Of a DNA stretch of 64,000 nucleotides, positions 49,010 to 62,559 are shown piece after piece (position 1 is the stretch's first letter; each line of letters opens with the position of its first letter). This DNA comes from Panorpa germanica (taxonomy: Eukaryota; Arthropoda; Insecta; Mecoptera; Panorpidae), in the NCBI GenBank assembly GCA_963678705.1, contig OY783209.1:8990001-9054000 (forward strand). The letters run 5' to 3'. A program made the translations under genes and the position numbers. Under the pieces are notes generated by a model. It was not told the origin of the DNA. It ran no database searches and saw nothing but the letters and a program-made list of their open reading frames with translations.

Positions 49010-52000
49010 ATTGGATAAATGTGGATTGGAACTCATAATTTGTCTGAGGTGTTTTAGTTATATTTTATTGCTTTGTCAATATTTACCCTCGCTATCATAT
49101 TGTTTTAATTAAATATATTATTATTTATTAACTGAGGCGTTTTCACATCTGAGTTTTTTCAACTTGCTTTCAAACTTCCAAATGATTGCTAAATATTTGA
49201 ACTCTGCATCTACATTTCAAGTTACAGCTGGTGTACTTTTGAAAATATGAAATTATCGTAGTTTAAACTGGCTCTTTAAATATTTACTCCATTATTTTTT
49301 TGATTTTTTAGTTTGTTCAAACCGCAGTAGCTTAGTGGCTTAACCATATATTAGGCATCAAATTAGATGCACAAATATGGATGGATTACGTCAGACCATT
49401 CAAGATCATCTATTATTTCAACTCACTAGAATTCCTTTTTGTGAATTAAACATTTTATCTTGTCAAAACCAACATTTTATAACCTCAAAATGTAGTAACA
49501 ATAAATGTTTCTTTTTCATTCCTTTTTTTTTAATTAAACCTATATTATTTTTACTTTTCTCGCTAATTGTAATAGCGTAGCACCCTAGACCCTATATAAA
49601 CACAATAAAGTACCCTCCATAAAAATAATACTACATTAGAACCCCAAATGCGAGTGGAGCATGCATTACGAGATTAAGATTTCAGTCATCCGTTTTATCC
49701 AAACAAAAATATTTGTACGAGTATAAATGGACGATTGTAATTTTTATAATCTGTAATATCTTTGAATAAACATTTATAAAAAAAACCTCTCTGTGGTTGA
49801 GGAATGGAACACATTCAAATGGTTTTTATCATTTTCGCTACATCAAATTGTGTACGCCACAAGAATGATTAATTTGTTGTAAAACAGGAGTGGAAAACCT
49901 TTAGTCTCCTTTATAATATAATCTTTTTAAGTATACGAAATGAAAAGTATTACCTAAAAGGTTTTCTGACTCGTAAGTAAATTAGAATTTCTGCCACATC
50001 CAGTTGATATCTCAAAGGCACTCAATGTATGTGGAAATGTCGTTGTAATACTACCCCTTTTTGATGGTAAGAGTATAAAAGATCACATGAAATATGGAAA
50101 TGCAATTGAATTTCCATGTTTACGTTAACACGCTTGTCGATTGCTTTCTTATTCTGGAGCGAATCTACTTCTTCATATCCAACATAAATTAAACCACGGA
50201 TAAATTACGTTTATTTGAAGACATACACAACTTTTTAGGTTAGTTTCTAAATAGGAAACACCATAAGTTAAAATCCTGTCTGTATTAAATTTCTTTCTCT
50301 CACAAATCTCATTAATTTGGTTATTTGGTTCTATATCTATAAATCTTGCAACGAAAGTGTTTATTTCTTGTCCACCAGGATCACGTCGAGTTACAGCTGC
50401 TGTTTTGCACGTGACATATTATGACCATGTTGTCGATTTCTAACCTAAGTTTTAGTAAAAGTGTCAAACAAGTGGTCTTACTATTGATGCAGTAAAGTGA
50501 ATAACATTTTCATACATACAGCTATAGTGAAAGTGGAAATCTTATACATTATTTAAAGTGCCAAAAAATGTTAAAAGACGTGAACACTTGGCAAATAAGA
50601 TTCCTGGAATAATTAAACTACAAGAGCTCGAACACATTGGTAGTAATAGCAAGCATATCTTTAGCATTATCTTAACTTGTGCGCTCTTATTTAAACTTTG
50701 TTTTTGTGTCATTTTTGACAGATGCTTTTGCCGTTTTATAATACATCGGTCAAGGGGTTAGTACTGTTAAGAGCTTCGCGGTTTTCATCGACATTGATTG
50801 GTCGTTGCAAGATCAATTTACATGACTATGGATGCTATAGCATAAGATACTACAATAATCCCTAGACAAACTTGTAGTTACACGAATCAAAAACAAATTC
50901 AAAATTCAAATTCCAATTCAAAAACATAACACTTTATGAACTGATCATATTGCTCAAATGATAGAATAAGTGGCTCTTCACTACTTATGGCAAAAAGGTT
51001 CCTTGTCTCTGATTTAAAACAATGATGGTTTCATTACTAAATAAACAGAGGGCTCTGCATGTAATGTACCCGAATCCTGTAAAACATACAAATGTATTAA
51101 AGTTAAATCATATTTTTAAAAATAGCAGACTTTTTAGATTTATTACTGGTACATGAACTGGTTCGTACTTTGTGATAATTACTTTATGTGGACATGTTTA
51201 CCTGTGTATTCATCAGGAGAGGGGAAGATAAGGGGTAACGGGGTGAAATTGAATTGAAAGCTGGATTGAGTGCTATTAAAAAGGTTATGTACATCAATGT
51301 TCTGATTCGTTTGCATATTTACTTTAAAATGAAAAATATATTTTTAGAATTACTTTTCTAAGTGAAAAGAGTTTCTAGTATAGATATATTTTATATATTC
51401 TCAATCTAAAAACATATTACCCGCTAGCATCTAATATAAAAATGCTGTGTCTTCGAGTCGATCGACGGACCAGAGTTATATTTTCTGGGTTTGGTTGATA
51501 TTAAGTTAAATTGGTTATGCACATACATAATCATAAACTTATTAAACAGCAGTGTATTTCACATCGGAAATAGTACGATATTAAATAAATAATATTTAAA
51601 AAAAAGATTATGAAAACTATATGACAGTAAGATAACATTCATGTATGTGAACAATTATTTGAAAAGTGTGCACGTCTCAATATGTGTCCATAGTTTTCAA
51701 TAAGTCCACAGCGTTGACTCCAGTGTCCTCCTAGATATATGCACTGTAAGATTGACTCTTTCATAGACTAGGGCTGCACTTTGAAAAAGGATACAGCAGA
51801 AATAATGATAATATAAATATAAATAATAATTTCCGTGTGACTTTTAAATCAGCAGAGTGCGTGATTCAATATATTAAAGTGATAAGATTTAATATATTAC
51901 AGAATTACTTATTAAAAAAGCGTCTAAACCATGTTTTCGAACAGTTTCTTTTACAGTGTATAATGTTGAGACATATATACTACTGATAATTTAAATTAAA

Positions 52001-52484
52001 GAATATCGCCAATGCTAAAAGAATTAACGTATTCTTTTTGTTAATAAATGCATGCAATATTCATATTTGTATATCAATATCTCGCTTTTATTTTTAATTA
52101 ATGTTAGAATTAAGATTTCTTTGTCTCAATTCATTTATATTTTATGCCTAGTTGATTTATTTACACTGCTCTCTGTGGGCAAACGATAATATTTCTTATA
52201 TAAACATCTTTTGTTTACACGAGTCACTTCTACTAGGGCTCGACACTACGCATTTGTTCCCAATTTGTTCTTATCGCTTCAACACTCAAACCTACAGCAC
52301 GCTTAACCTTTTGGTGCATATACATATAATAATAAATACACATATTTTTATTTATAACCTAAAGTGCGAGTTACATTTGCCTAGTGTCGTAACTAATATT
52401 CTTATTAACTAAAGTAAATAAAATCAATTAATATGTAATTCAATAGTTTAGTTTTAAAATAAATGTAATCTAAAAAAGTTTTTA
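49010..52484. other. Long gene-free, AT-rich stretch
   Basis: No gene or clear repeat was recognised in about 3.5 kb. Short frames such as 49377-49580 and 50558-50761 lack domains or splice context. Confidence 0.4.
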
Positions 52485-52613
52485 TGTTTTGCTGTGTCTT
52501 TTGATATAAATAAAAAATTGCTATTAAGTAATTAATAGCTAAAAGGCCCTTCGCAATTAAATTGTGCCGTTCAAGAACTTGGATATCGTTAACAGATCAC
52601 AGATACGCCTTAG
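52485..52613 (-). repeat. Inverted partial copy of the 47430 LTR-like segment
   Basis: In reverse complement it reads GGCGTATCTGTGATCTGT, AACTTGGATA-type and GACACAGCAAAACAT blocks in the same order as 47430-47605, with a roughly 30 bp deletion. Confidence 0.6.
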
Positions 52614-52902
52614 CTAGCTTATAGATCTCTATAAGGTCCAAACTCCACAACACCTTTAAATTTGGCTCTTATACTCGTAGATATAGCTGGTACTATTAAA
52701 ATATTACGAGTATTTGCGTTATTTATAATAAAACTCTGAATTTTCTCGCTGGATACCCTGTATTTCTTTCTATGGAACACCCTGTCTATATATTTTATAT
52801 TTCCAATTATATCCTGACCTCGTATTATTTTTCTATTCACTTTATCTTGATCATAAAAATGTGAAATATCATCCAAAAGAAAACTTCTTATAAAAATGAA
52901 AC

Positions 52903-52968
52903 CAGTCAGGTCTACGTGTGCTACGGAAAGCTCCGGGTCTACGTCAAGCTACGGGTCTACGTCTAGTT
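52903..52968 (+). repeat. Short tandem GGTCTACGT repeat
   Basis: GGTCTACGT occurs three times at about 18-27 bp spacing, with CAAGCTAC-type filler. No function evident. Confidence 0.5.
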
Positions 52969-52969
52969 C

Positions 52970-55530
52970 GCTATAAAATATTAATGAAAATAAGTTCTAG
53001 ATATGAACAAAAACATAACAAGTACTAGCATCATCTGAAGACACCATTTCACTCACTCCTTTCATGTGGAGGGGTGTAATACGAACCCGTATGTATTTTG
53101 GATTAGTTTTAGGGGTGGAAAATAGGTGGAGGTTGAAACATACGGGAAGATTGACAGCACACATTGATTAATATGAAATAAATTGGAATAGGGAAGTAAA
53201 TAAGGAAAGCGTTAATATGTTTGAGCTGTAAGACTGCGAGCTAATGTGTTTCTTTGTTTTCATCCCTTAACACTGAAATGAAATGAAATGGTTATTAAGT
53301 TCGCGCTGAATTAACGTCACGCCTTGTGCTCTAATTTATATTAATTGTAATTTTATGATTTATGTATCTTTGTGAAATGACTTCACTACGTGCAATTATT
53401 ATATTAAGTAATTAATTTTTTGTTTTGTTTTGTGTACATTTTAATGTATGTGTTTGTAATTTAAACTAATGGTGCTTCCCTTTCTAGTTCAGTTCCGCTT
53501 CCTTTTTACTGTACGAGAGTGCAACATCAACCTGCATACTATAAAGAATATAAAACAGAAATTGGTGTTGTTTCAACTTTTGATTTAAGTGCTAATAACT
53601 GTCAGAAGTTGATGCACTCAAAATAAATAATAAAGAAATCTAAAGAAATGAAAGCTACAGTATATATGATGAATTTTGGTATGATTGAATTCTGACAGCT
53701 CACATTTTTTCAAATATTTATACTCAAAATGCAAATACAAAATAATAAATATCTGTTTTGTATTTAAATATCTTTTAAGAGTATAGAATTTTATATTTTA
53801 TTTGAAAACTTTAATAAACCTATTTCCTATTTGGAAAATACTGAATACTTTTTTCATTTTTGTTACATCATAGTGTTAATCAGTAAATATTATTTTTTGA
53901 ATACAAACCTAAAACCCTACCAACATTAACACCATCTATGATCTAAAAGTATCTGCACAATTGTCTTAATAATTCTAATTTAAAATGATAGATGTACCTA
54001 TTATTTTATTATTCTTCCTGTTACCCCCACCATAATACATCTGATTTTCGTTTACCTAAATTTGTTTATCATATTTTCTCGTTCATTATTTGTTTTACTA
54101 CAAGACAATCACTCCACTACTTTCCTTACTGAAATATATATACATAAATATATATTATTTTACCTACTACCCCCACATGTGACATCCAACATTTATATAT
54201 TTTCATTCATAAGTTGACATTATTTAGACATGAGTGAACTGAATCTGTTGTACTTTTAACGTACAGACTAGTGCGACATAAACATGCGACACTAATAAAA
54301 CCCTTACTTTTGCTATTTTTAAAAATTGTAGTTAATATTTTTATAAAAGAGAATTCTCATAATTATTTTTAAAAAAATTATATTAGTAACATAAAGAGTA
54401 TTCTATTTTCTCAAAAGTATTTTTAAAATACATATTTTGTATTTAAATACTAAAATGAAATTAATTTTTTACTTTGTATTTGAAATAGAAAAATAACGAA
54501 GTATTTGCATTTTGTATTTAAATGCTTTTGGAAAGCATTTGTGCACATATCTGCTGATAACTACTTAATTATAAAACTAATAAACTTTGCTAAAGCAGGC
54601 CTGTCCCCGTACTAGATCCCTTCATCATTGTTATTCACGCCGTCTCTGCAAGATATGTTATTATACATTACTTAATAACTATTACTTCAAGTACTTCAGT
54701 TAATACACTAAAAGATAAAGAGATTTGTTCCCTTATTACCAAACAAACTAACTATACGTAGACAATAACAATTTAACATTAATTACATTTGTAACCGCAA
54801 AAAGCAGCACAAGTATCATATTATTATTGAAACAAACACATTTATACATTACCTTAGTCGAGGTACGAACCTGTAAACATTTATTAATTTAATTTTCTAT
54901 ACACTGTGGTAATAATAATATTTAATTTTCACAATTACAATAACGTTTATGTAAACAAGGTAATTCCACGCTTTAGTTAATGTATTACACCCTCTAAGTA
55001 CGCGTGTTAGATCAACAAACTAACATTACGCCTTACATTTAGTTAACGGCAACATCTTTAACTTATTTACTCTAACGCTTTTGATTATGGCGTAATGTTT
55101 TAATTTTCTACACCCTCATGTGTATTATTACTTCTTACATGTTTTAAGGGATTATTTGTTAATTGGGTTAATATTTAAACCAATTATGTTTTTAGAAATT
55201 CATAACTTCAAAATCTCTTTAAATAAATATCTTAATTATTTTCTAATCGTCGCTATTCTTATCTTCTTTGTTTATCTAAATATTCATAAGGAGATAATCT
55301 TGGTAAAGCATCTTAATAATCGTTTCATAAAACCGCTGGTTCTTTATCTTTAAGACAATATATTGTTGTTAAATTTCTCCCTTGTGAAATACGCGCCCTG
55401 GTTTTTAAGTACAAACCACAAGCTAAACGAACAAAGGGAAAGTTTATTGGCTTAATCTCCCTTCCTCTCATTCACTACTCTTTCCCCACCACTTACATTC
55501 TCACTCTCTTTTTTTGTAGGCTGTATACGA
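52970..55530. other. Gene-free, AT-rich, with one M motif
   Basis: Motif M is at 53585-53628 (TTAAGTGCTAATAACTGTCA). Nothing else supported. Confidence 0.45.
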
Positions 55531-55560
55531 GGTGTGTTCAAAAAGAAACAGGAATTTTTA
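55531..55560 (+). repeat. Possible mariner-type 5' terminus
   Basis: ACGAGGTGTGTTCAAAAAGA, preceded by TA, resembles mariner/Tc1-type inverted terminal repeats. No matching right end was found before or after the 156 bp array. Confidence 0.35.
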
Positions 55561-55740
55561 AGCCTTCGAAAATATTTTTTACAGTGTATATATATGTACA
55601 TATTCCAAAATTGGAATAGATTTCACCATAAATGATATAAAATCGTAAACTTCGTCATTTTCCCCGACTACCGGATATTAAGCCATTCGACGTTGAACCA
55701 TTTCGTTGCAAATAAAACGGAAACTTAGAGACAAGTACAG

Positions 55741-56364
55741 TGCCTGAACTATTCACCGAGATTTTCCGTCTGGTAATGGTAATGGACGATTCAAACATGG
55801 GTTAACTAAACTACATGCAGAGGCGAACTAGATCTAAGATCGGATAACAGCTATATCAGGAACATGCTTCACTTTAGGCAAGCTAACACCCAAGCTTGCC
55901 TGAAATATTCTCCGAGATTTCCATTCTGGTAATAGAAATGGACGATTCAAACATGGGTTAACTAAACTACGTGCAGAGGCGAACTAGAGCTAAGATCGGA
56001 TAACAGCTATATCAGGAACATGCTTCACTTTAGGTAAGCCAACACCCAAGCTTGCCTGAACTATTCACCGAGATTTCCAGTCTGGTAATGGTAATGGACG
56101 ATTCAAACGTGGGTTAACTAAACTACGTGCAGAGGCGAACTAGATCTAAGATCGGATAACAGCTATATCAGGAACATGATTCACTTTAGGCAAGCTAACA
56201 CGCAAGCTTGTCTGAACTATTCACCGAGATTTTCCGTCTGGTAATGGTAATGGACGATTAAAACATGGGTTAACTAAACTACGAGCAGAGGCGAACTAGA
56301 TCAAGGATCGGATAACAGCTATATCAGGAACATGCTTCACTTTAGGCACGCTAACACCCAAGCT
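55741..56364 (+). repeat. 156 bp tandem array, four units
   Basis: Units start at 55741, 55897, 56053 and 56209, exactly 156 bp apart, with TG(C/T)CTGAA(C/A)TATTC. All contain GGATAACAGCTATATCAGGA and TGGGTTAACTAAACTAC. They differ by scattered substitutions only. Moderately GC-rich against its flanks. No open frame runs through all units. Confidence 0.95.
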
Positions 56365-57119
56365 TACCATTTCGCTACTGCACTAAACTACGAGTAATAG
56401 AAACTAAGGACGAACTTCACAAAATAAACATATAAATTTCAGGTTTAAATTATAATAACAATAACATTTTACGAGTGTTTGTTCAAGAGAAAAATCACAA
56501 TCTAGGTTAGACCCCTGGAATCTGTCCAGGTGTTGAGGTTCACATTGCTGCATCAGCATTTTTATCACAAAGGACGGAATTAGGTCGATGTTACATTTTA
56601 AATTTTTGAATATTGACTTCACGAACACGTTTTGTTTACTTGTCACATAAGTTAAATGTTTGTGGATTTGATTTTTATTTATATTTATGGACTCAAAATG
56701 CGTCGACTAAATTTCGTTTAGTTTTAGAGTTTTCCTTGAAGAAAAATATTGCTGCCTGTAGTCTAGGACATCTGGCATTGAACAGTGCATTCTGGATATG
56801 CAACAATTTCTTTTTCATCAAGTAAAAGGGTTAAACTTAGATTTAAATCTTAGTTTTCGAGACGGGGGTTATTTTTGTCTGTAACTTTTTTATTATAAAA
56901 ATTACAACAAAAAGTGATTATCAAAAGTTAAAGACAATATTGTTATCTACAAGAATCTCTTCTCAAAATTGATTTATGAGTTATATTTTTAAAGAAAAAT
57001 AAAAAAAAATCTGATTTCATCTTAATTTTTAAGATGGTGATAGGAAGTGAGCAACCCTCTCCCAGAAAGCTTAAATTTAAATCAAAGTTTGGCTCAGTTG
57101 CATGATGGATGTGTAATAA
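56365..57119. other. Intergenic, no gene seen
   Basis: Opposing short frames overlap at 56404-56825 without domains. Nothing supported. Confidence 0.45.
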
Positions 57120-57735
57120 AATTGGCTTGTGTCCACATTTTTTAGTGGTCGATTTTTCAATTGTTGATTGAAATTGATGTTAATAAATGTGTATTGGCGT
57201 GTCTATTTTATTAAATATCTAAATGTTGACGGAGATATAGCAATTCAAAGTTTCAATTGTAGTTTTAGTGCTAGAAATGGTCGGCCATATTTGTATGACG
57301 TGAAATGCATTTTAACGTCAGTTATTCGTTGAGTAGGTCAGTGCTGTGATAATGTTTTGTAGCTGTTTGTAGTCAAATAATCAAGTCAAATCGAAGAATA
57401 ATAAGTTTTTATTTTATTTAACCCTGCTAAAGCAGACATAATGTTGAATGTAAATAATATTTGATATTTTGACATATAAATACATATAGCAGAGATTTAT
57501 GAGCTGTAAGGTTGGTAACCTTACACAAGGATTGTGATATCACATGCATTTGGAATGTGTACAACGTTGAATCCCTTTAATAATTAAAGAGACAAAATGA
57601 CTTTTTTAATTGTTAATATCTCTTAACATATAAGGAGTTATTAAAAAATAATTGAACATTTGAGGTTCTAGTAACCCACTTTATCAATATATAGTACAGT
57701 TTTATAGAAATTAAGACATAGGACACAAGCCCATT
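57120..57735 (+). mobile_element. Family B element, copy 6
   Basis: Begins AATTGGCTTGTGTCCACA, ends AGGACACAAGCCCATT. Same orientation as copy 2, with a small deletion around 57448. Confidence 0.8.
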
Positions 57736-57749
57736 CGCTAATCAATTGA

Positions 57750-58825
57750 TAGAATCACTTAACAAAAATTTAGTATTAACAGGAAAAGTTTTAATCACAT
57801 CTAGTATTTATTTTACTCTTTATTTTGCTGTATATACATTTAGCGAGTATTAAATAACTCTTACCAATACTGTACGAGTCATATGAACGACGTTTCATGT
57901 AAAGCATTGAGACAGTGGAGACTCCATCGCGCGATCGCTCTTAATAACAAAATTTAGTGGAGAATCTCCTTAATAATTGCAACAACCATTCCGAAATAAA
58001 TGAGTTTGAAATAATTAGTTAAGTTAAAACGTTGTGCAGCTTCTGCTGCCTAGTAGATTGGGCAAGACACCATCCACCAGACGCTGTGAAATAATGAAGA
58101 AGAAAAGTTAGACTTCGCAGAGTGTATGTAGATTTGTATGTGTCAGAATAAGTGTATAGTGAGTCGGGTAAGGGAGAAATAAACGAGTCACATGACAACA
58201 AAACAGAAGGCAAAACTGTCAAGAAAGAGTGTGAGGTAAAGCGAAGAAGGAAAGCAACCAACCACCAGAAACCACTACCACTACCAACCGTTATAAGAAA
58301 TACGCCATGTTTTGAAATAAATAACCGACAAGAAAAATAAAAGAAAAACATATATATTTTGTAAACATTCTTGAATATATATATATATATAAAGAAAAAA
58401 AATTCTTAACGAAAAATTGTACTGCAAAAGTTGAAAAGAAAGTTTATTTCTGTAGTCTCAATAGATCAATAGAATAAGAAAAGCAATGTTTTCATTTTAT
58501 TTTATTTTATTTTATTCATGCATCGGTGGTTTTCTGTGTCAGATGTCAACGTTAATGTTTATGATCATTGTTAGGACTTCAAATATAAATGTAAACATCA
58601 ACTTGCTCTTAAAACAAAATGGTGGAATAGGAAATGGCGTTCATAAACATGAAGAGCTGCTCAAAGTCTAATGATGACCTGTCAGTAGATGATGAGAGAC
58701 ACGGGAGAAAGCTATTTATTCATGGTTTAATAAAAGATTTACTATTTACAATTTTATGAATTTAAATATTTAAATTCGATTTAAATAGTGCTAGGATTTG
58801 AAATCGCCATTAATTACTAGGCTAT
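57750..58825. other. Intergenic; small shared repeat, no gene
   Basis: 57750-57808 matches 11045-11103. Paired opposite-strand frames at 58019-58351 and 58152-58340 are mutually exclusive and unsupported. A (TA)n run is at about 58376, and a TTTTATTTTA run at 58496. Confidence 0.4.
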
Positions 58826-59412
58826 ATCATGAAGAGAGAGGAAGTACTAAAAAAGGCAGTGAAGGGAAGCAGGAGAAAGAAAGAAGTAGCGAGGAAACAG
58901 TTAAACCTCAGTCCAGAAAAATAGAGGATTTTCGGAAAGGAGATAAGGACAAGAGATAGATGACGGAGATAGAGACAATAATAACATAGTAAAGGAAGAG
59001 AGTCAAGAAGAAAAAGTAAAGTAAGAGAGTCAAGAGGAAATAGTAAAGATAGAGCGTTTATGCCTGTAATAGACATAAGTGGAGAAGTGAAAACGAAAAG
59101 AGAAGGCAGGAAGGATAGTGAAAAGATAATAGAGGGTTTGTCGAGAGGAGACAAGGAAGGCAAGAGGTGATAGATGCAGATACAGGCAATAAGGAAGGAG
59201 AAGCAGGAAACGGTGTGAATAAAGGAGGAGTAGGGGACATGAAGAGAGAGGATCAAGAAAAGAAGAAAGAGAAAGTACTATTCGAAGTAGTAATAGTCTT
59301 GAATAGTTTAAGTTTAGTTTTAAGTTTGAATTTATATGAAATGCATTAAGAAATATAATAATGAAGATTGTAAAGCCGAAAGGCACACAATTAATATAAT
59401 AAATAAATACTA
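58826..59412 (+). mobile_element. 5'-truncated LINE tail, copy L3
   Basis: Sister of L1 in opposite orientation. Starts GAAGAGAGAGGAAGTACTAA, includes the duplicated AGAGAGTCAAGA block, and ends with GCCGAAAGGCACACAATTAA TATAATAAATAAATA. The long minus-strand frames here are antisense artefacts. Confidence 0.7.
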
Positions 59413-59559
59413 AGCTATATGGTTAGAATAACCATCTTATTATTATGAAAACTCAATTTATTACAACCTCTTCGTCGTTATAATCTCCTTACATTGATTC
59501 CACATTTTATTTCTTAATTAACAAAGCTTTAAGATTAAACTAATACCTTTCACTTAAAT

Positions 59560-59760
59560 GTTCCTCGCGCTTGTTCTTCTACTTTTCTCTGCATCTCCTT
59601 TTACTTCCGCCAACCCTCTTCCTCTATTCCTCTCTCGTAGTAACAGTTCCTTCATTCTTATCCTGCTTTCCATCTGCAATTCCTTTTCCATATTGTCTAA
59701 TTCCATAAATCTAATTTCTTAAGTTTACTTTTCTCTCGTTCGCAACTGTCTGTATCTCTT
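59560..59760 (-). pseudogene. Coiled-coil-like coding remnant
   Basis: The minus strand gives a charged helical stretch (MEKELQMESRIRMKELLLRE). Possibly an internal LINE fragment, given similar composition; no start, stop or splice evidence. Confidence 0.3.
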
Positions 59761-60995
59761 ATTGTACCTCGATTCTTCGTGTTCTCACATCTACACCCCT
59801 TTCTTTTATCTTCCTGCACCTCTTACATCTCCTCCATGCTGATATTTATCTCCTCCACCGCAATTCGTCTTCCTTCATATTATCCTCTCTTTTCATGCAT
59901 TAGTGTGTTACAAAGGTTATTTATTTGCCAGCTTATAATTAAAAACATGTTCTGGATGTTCATACTTGAACGGTGTTGTGACCCTTTAAAACGAAATAGA
60001 TAAAACAATGATAAGTCGTGGTTAATGGGAAACTGTGATATCTATAAATTTATTGGAGAAGTGGAAAATATTTTCTTCCACAAATATATCATTAGAATTA
60101 TCTCGATAAAGGGGTCCAGCTTCTACATATCAAACTAATGAATTTCCTTTCCTTTCCTGTCAACATACTTGTATGACATTTAGTGAGTACTTCATCACAA
60201 CCTAATATTCTAGTTCTCCACCTAAACTAAAGCCGCTGCTGTCGCACCATCTGCGAGACTTGCAGCTTACAACGTGATAATACCTCCTCCTCACCCTCCC
60301 CTTTCCAGCAGTCGCACCCCATTCGGTATTCATCCCCCGCATGATATGTAGTCTGTAATTTATAAACAACATGATATAAAATACTTTCTGAGATTTTAAC
60401 ATGTATAAGGTGTGAGTACGAGCACAAAATAGAGCCCCAGCTTCAGCCCGTGACGCGAATATACTTTTTCATCCACAATTTAGTGGTTGATGTTTTGAAA
60501 TATTAATAAATAATTTTGTTGGATTTATCTTTGTATATAATCTTTTTATCCCCCAATCCAAGCAATGTAGGGGATGTTTTTTTTTTCTTTTATACAACTA
60601 ATAAGGAAACCACCTTCTCCTGGGAATAGGATACACATTTCTTAACTTAAGACTTGTATCTTTTTATTTATTTTTAAAAATTTTATCGTAGTTTTAGAAC
60701 AACAATGTGGATCTTTTTTTTCATTTTTTGGAGATTTTCAAGATACTAACTTGGATTTAGTTTTATTACAGAATGCTATATAAGCTTTAACTATGGGAAA
60801 ACCTTAAAAAGAGAATAAATAAAGGCAATAAGTTTTCCCGATGTTGCCTGAGGGTCCTTAAATGGAAAACCGTTATAATGTTATTGTAAATACGGAGCCC
60901 TTAGGCTGAAATTAAAAGTATATTTATACGAAGTAATGGTATTTTTATTTTAATCTAAAGTACATACCCTGATATTAGTAATGGTACGAAATTTA
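59761..60995. other. Intergenic, no gene seen
   Basis: Overlapping minus-strand frames at 60202-60427 occupy the same bases in two frames and have no domain. Confidence 0.4.
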
Positions 60996-61792
60996 GGGAC
61001 TTATTCTGTAACTTTTCAAAAAATCGACCTTATTTTTTCAGCGGTGGAAATATTTAATTTTTTTATCGATAGAATAAGGTCGCTGTATTTAAAATATCTA
61101 AAGTGGTATTCTGTATGCAAAATTTTCCACCGCCCTTATAATACACCGCGGTGAAAGAGTATAAACTGGTATTGATGATATTTGACCAATCACGACAAAG
61201 TATTAAATAGAAAAAATAGAAAATATTTTAAATGACAGCTGTTTATATAATTCCTACATGTCAAAATCTATTAAAAAAAAGTCAATATGGTATCTATGAA
61301 AAGGAAAACGGGAAAATCAGTGGGGAAATAATAATTATTAATAGAATTTCAAATGGCCATGCACAATTTAAATAAAAAAAGCATTCACCTGAAGCAATAA
61401 TTGACAAACAACATAACCTCACTTTCTGATATATTTATATATTCATACGTATACATATTATTATATCTATGGATAGATTGTAATATTCTGGGATGTCAAT
61501 AAAAATATAAAAAATATATGTATACATATAAATACTAACTTATTTTCAATTTTTTCGTAGAATCCTCCAACTATAGCAAATTATTGTTCAAATTGTTTGA
61601 CAGTTCTCAAAAATACACCGAAAGTCACCGCTGAAGGCGACCTTATAATTTGGTCGATTTTTTTCCAGCGTCAAAAATAAAATCGATGGAAATTTCTTAC
61701 AGAATACCCAATAACAAATCATCGCTTTTGTGACGTCATTTTACAGTGATGAAATTATTTCACCTGTGGAAATAGTTTACAGAATAAGGCCC
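60996..61792. mobile_element. 797 bp element with TTATTCTGTAA termini
   Basis: The left end GGGACTTATTCTGTAAC and right end GTTTACAGAATAAGGCCC are inverted matches. Several internal palindromic blocks (ATCGACCTTATT, AATAAGGTCGC, CACCGC/GCGGTG) recur near both ends. Flanks TTA and TTC are compatible with an eroded 3 bp duplication, as in PIF/Harbinger; that class call is inferential. Confidence 0.7.
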
Positions 61793-62540
61793 TTCAATTT
61801 AAAATTGGCACTTGCCTCTTTAGTTTTTGTTAAGCTAATAGTATAATTTGCGCTGCACATTTTTCAAAAAGATCGTCACTAAAATGTTTTTACAAATTTG
61901 CCCTAAACTCCATCTTTCAGAAAATTGTCTGTATGTCTACAGAGATACGAATATACATTTATATTTCTTAATACAGCATCCATGCTGCATGACATGTACG
62001 AGTATTCTCCTCGGACATCTACAACTTTCAACAATACACGTTTTCTGTTACCCAGAACAGAACTGACAACCCTGAAAATTTAATTTCGTTTCAGTTTCTC
62101 GCTCCGTTGGCACTGCAGCCCACAGCCTTTGAAACACTCGAGCTGTGTAACATCTAATGTCATGTTGCAGGATAGTTATATCTCCATAAACGTAACTATA
62201 CAAATATGTTTTGACTGGTTTTGATAGAATACCAGATGCTTCTACCATAAATTGAAACAAAGTTTGAAAACAAATAGCAATAGATATTCAAAAACATACA
62301 TATCAGTGTTGTTGTTGTTTTTTAATATTTGATTGCGTTTTGAAAATAACGTTGTTAAATACATTCTCGAATTGAATTATCACACGCTACAAGCGCAATT
62401 TACATCAATAGGGAATATGCATGCAAACTAAAAGTCTTAAGTATCATTCTCACTCACTGTTTTAATTTTGTGTTAAAGTTGTATAGCATATGATAATAGG
62501 CGTTAATTTAGAATTTAATTACCGTTTTCTTTGTTTTTTA
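61793..62540. other. Intergenic, no gene seen
   Basis: Two short frames overlap at opposite strands near 62050. No support. Confidence 0.4.
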
Positions 62541-62559
62541 GAATGTTTATATATTAAGG

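Noticed and set aside
55741..56364. CRISPR array
   Set aside because: The 156 bp units are wholly repeated with no unique spacers, in a eukaryotic context.
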